Below, piece by piece: positions 50,428 through 52,086 of a stretch of 52,086 nucleotides of DNA. The translations under genes were made by a program, and so were the position numbers. This DNA comes from Oscillospiraceae bacterium (GTDB lineage: Bacteria > Bacillota > Clostridia > Oscillospirales > Ruminococcaceae): positions 1 to 52,086 of the forward strand of contig JAFXZM010000040.1 of assembly GCA_017541275.1 (NCBI GenBank). Reading direction: 5' to 3'. Below the pieces are notes generated by a model. It was not told the origin of the DNA, searched no databases, and saw only the letters and a list, made by a program, of their open reading frames with translations. Position 1 is the first letter of the stretch; each line of letters begins with the position of its first letter.

Positions 50428-51261
50428 TTACATTGTTTTTCCGATTGCGGCGATCGACTCCCTCACAAGCTGTTCAAACTGCGGAGCAGCTTTGTCGCCG
50501 GCCTCTTTGACTTCCTCATGCGACAGCGGGTGCGGCGAGATGCCGGCAGCCAGATTGCTGATGCAGGACACGCCGCAGATCTCCATGCCGCAGTGCCGCG
50601 CTGCGATTGCTTCAATTGCAGTGCTCATGCCGACCGCATCGGCGCCGAGCGTCCGGAACATCCGGATTTCAGCGGGGGATTCATAGGCAGGGCCGGCCGT
50701 CTGGACGTATACACCCTCCTTCAGCGGGATATCCGCATTGACGGCGACTTTCCGGATGATCTGATTCAGGCGTTTGCTGTAGATTTCACTCATATCCGGG
50801 AAGCGCACACCGAGCCAGTCAAGGTTTTTTCCCTGAAGCGGCGAGGGCACAAAGCTCGAAATCTGATCGGTAATCAGCATAAACTCACCGGCCTTCATGC
50901 CCGGCTGAATGCCGCCTGCCGCGTTTGTCAGGAACAGGATCTCTGCGCCGAGCAGATGCAGCAGCCGGATCGGCATGACAGCCTCCTGCGGCGTATAGCC
51001 CTCATACATGTGAACTCTGCCCTGCATGACTGCAACGGGCACGCCCTCACAATACCCGAACACCAGCCGTCCTGCATGTCCGGCAACGGTCGAGACCGGA
51101 AATCCGGGGATATCAGAATAGTCCAGTGTTTGCTTCACATCAATCTTATCTGCAAATCCGCCGAGCCCGGAGCCGAGCACCAGCGCGATCTTCGGCTGGA
51201 ACTGCACCTTTTTCTTCATTGTATCGCGGGTGGCCTTAAGCCGTTCTGAAACTGTAATCAT
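50428..51261 (-). CDS. punA: Purine nucleoside phosphorylase
   Basis: A 277-residue trimeric-type PNP (PNP-I/MTAP family), phosphorolysing inosine and guanosine to base plus ribose 1-phosphate. Motifs: LVLGSGLGGFAD (phosphate loop), GRVHMYEGY, LTNAAGGI, and AGPAYESPAEIRM followed by GADAVGMSTAIEAIAARH. Asn replaces nothing in the purine site that I can judge by eye. GGAGGGG lies before the ATG at 51261, 16 bp after ahcY. An upstream in-frame ATG at 51306 would overlap ahcY. Confidence 0.94.
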   Translation of the reverse strand: MITVSERLKATRDTMKKKVQFQPKIALVLGSGLGGFADKIDVKQTLDYSDIPGFPVSTVAGHAGRLVFGYCEGVPVAVMQGRVHMYEGYTPQEAVMPIRLLHLLGAEILFLTNAAGGIQPGMKAGEFMLITDQISSFVPSPLQGKNLDWLGVRFPDMSEIYSKRLNQIIRKVAVNADIPLKEGVYVQTAGPAYESPAEIRMFRTLGADAVGMSTAIEAIAARHCGMEICGVSCISNLAAGISPHPLSHEEVKEAGDKAAPQFEQLVRESIAAIGKTM

Positions 51262-51277
51262 TGTTTTCCCCTCCGTA

Positions 51278-52086
<809 letters not shown>

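Overview
The window (about 52 kb, GC-rich codons, consensus sigma-A promoters, strong AGGAGG ribosome binding sites) looks like chromosome of a cellulosome-building Ruminococcus (Oscillospiraceae), of the R. flavefaciens / R. champanellensis kind. The reasons are nine dockerin-bearing secreted proteins, a probable cohesin, Thr-rich linkers, a cellobiose phosphorylase, a class-B-sortase pilus locus and Firmicutes housekeeping genes. The genus is an inference. 38 protein genes and one tRNA are supported.

Layout. 0.1-2.3 kb: tRNA-Gln(CTG), a lipid kinase and a NYN-domain protein. 2.4-11.4 kb: a dockerin cluster holding a beta-helix carbohydrate-binding protein, a GH43-CBM6-dockerin-CE1 enzyme, a divergent GH141-like-CBM6-dockerin protein and a C39-like peptidase with a dockerin. 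11.6-13.9 kb: a zinc-ribbon protein, ispD and ispF. 14-16.7 kb: GH9-CBM3-dockerin cellulase. 16.7-19.6 kb: a degenerate Old-Yellow-Enzyme-like protein and rqcH. 19.6-22.7 kb: a Csm6-like CARF protein with a broken HEPN active site, followed by two tiny membrane proteins and a membrane-anchored PstS-like protein. 22.8-24 kb: cotJA-cotJB-cotJC. 24.3-27.4 kb: a 1046-residue LRR-cohesin-LRR-dockerin protein, probably an adaptor scaffoldin. 27.6-31.2 kb: a pilus operon (SipA-like signal peptidase homologue, two-domain isopeptide pilin, sortase B, minor pilin). 31.3-40 kb: GH94 cellobiose phosphorylase, GH97-CBM35-dockerin and a second GH9-CBM3-dockerin. 40-43.2 kb: aspartate kinase, a VanY-type carboxypeptidase and a cytidylate-kinase-like protein. 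43.2-52.1 kb, all on the minus strand: S-adenosylhomocysteine hydrolase (cut by the window end), purine nucleoside phosphorylase, an uncharacterised helical protein, an SAH/MTA-type deaminase, two small proteins, a GH-A clan dockerin enzyme and a GGDEF-PAS protein.

How it fits together. The dockerin enzymes (two GH9, GH43/CE1, GH97, GH141-like, GH-A clan) would attack cellulose, xylan and side chains. The GH94 enzyme would phosphorolyse imported cellobiose. The cohesin-dockerin protein could link enzymes to a larger scaffold, and the pilus locus beside it could serve surface attachment. The dockerins fall into at least two sequence types (an AVLLxR type on the cellulases and scaffoldin, an LTLLK type on most of the others), which suggests two docking specificities.

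The points most worth a second look are the Csm6-like protein with a lost catalytic histidine in a putative membrane operon, the LRR-cohesin-LRR-dockerin protein, the pilus signal-peptidase homologue lacking the catalytic lysine, the tandem palindromes before cotJA, and a sharp codon-usage break inside ahcY near 51.65 kb.
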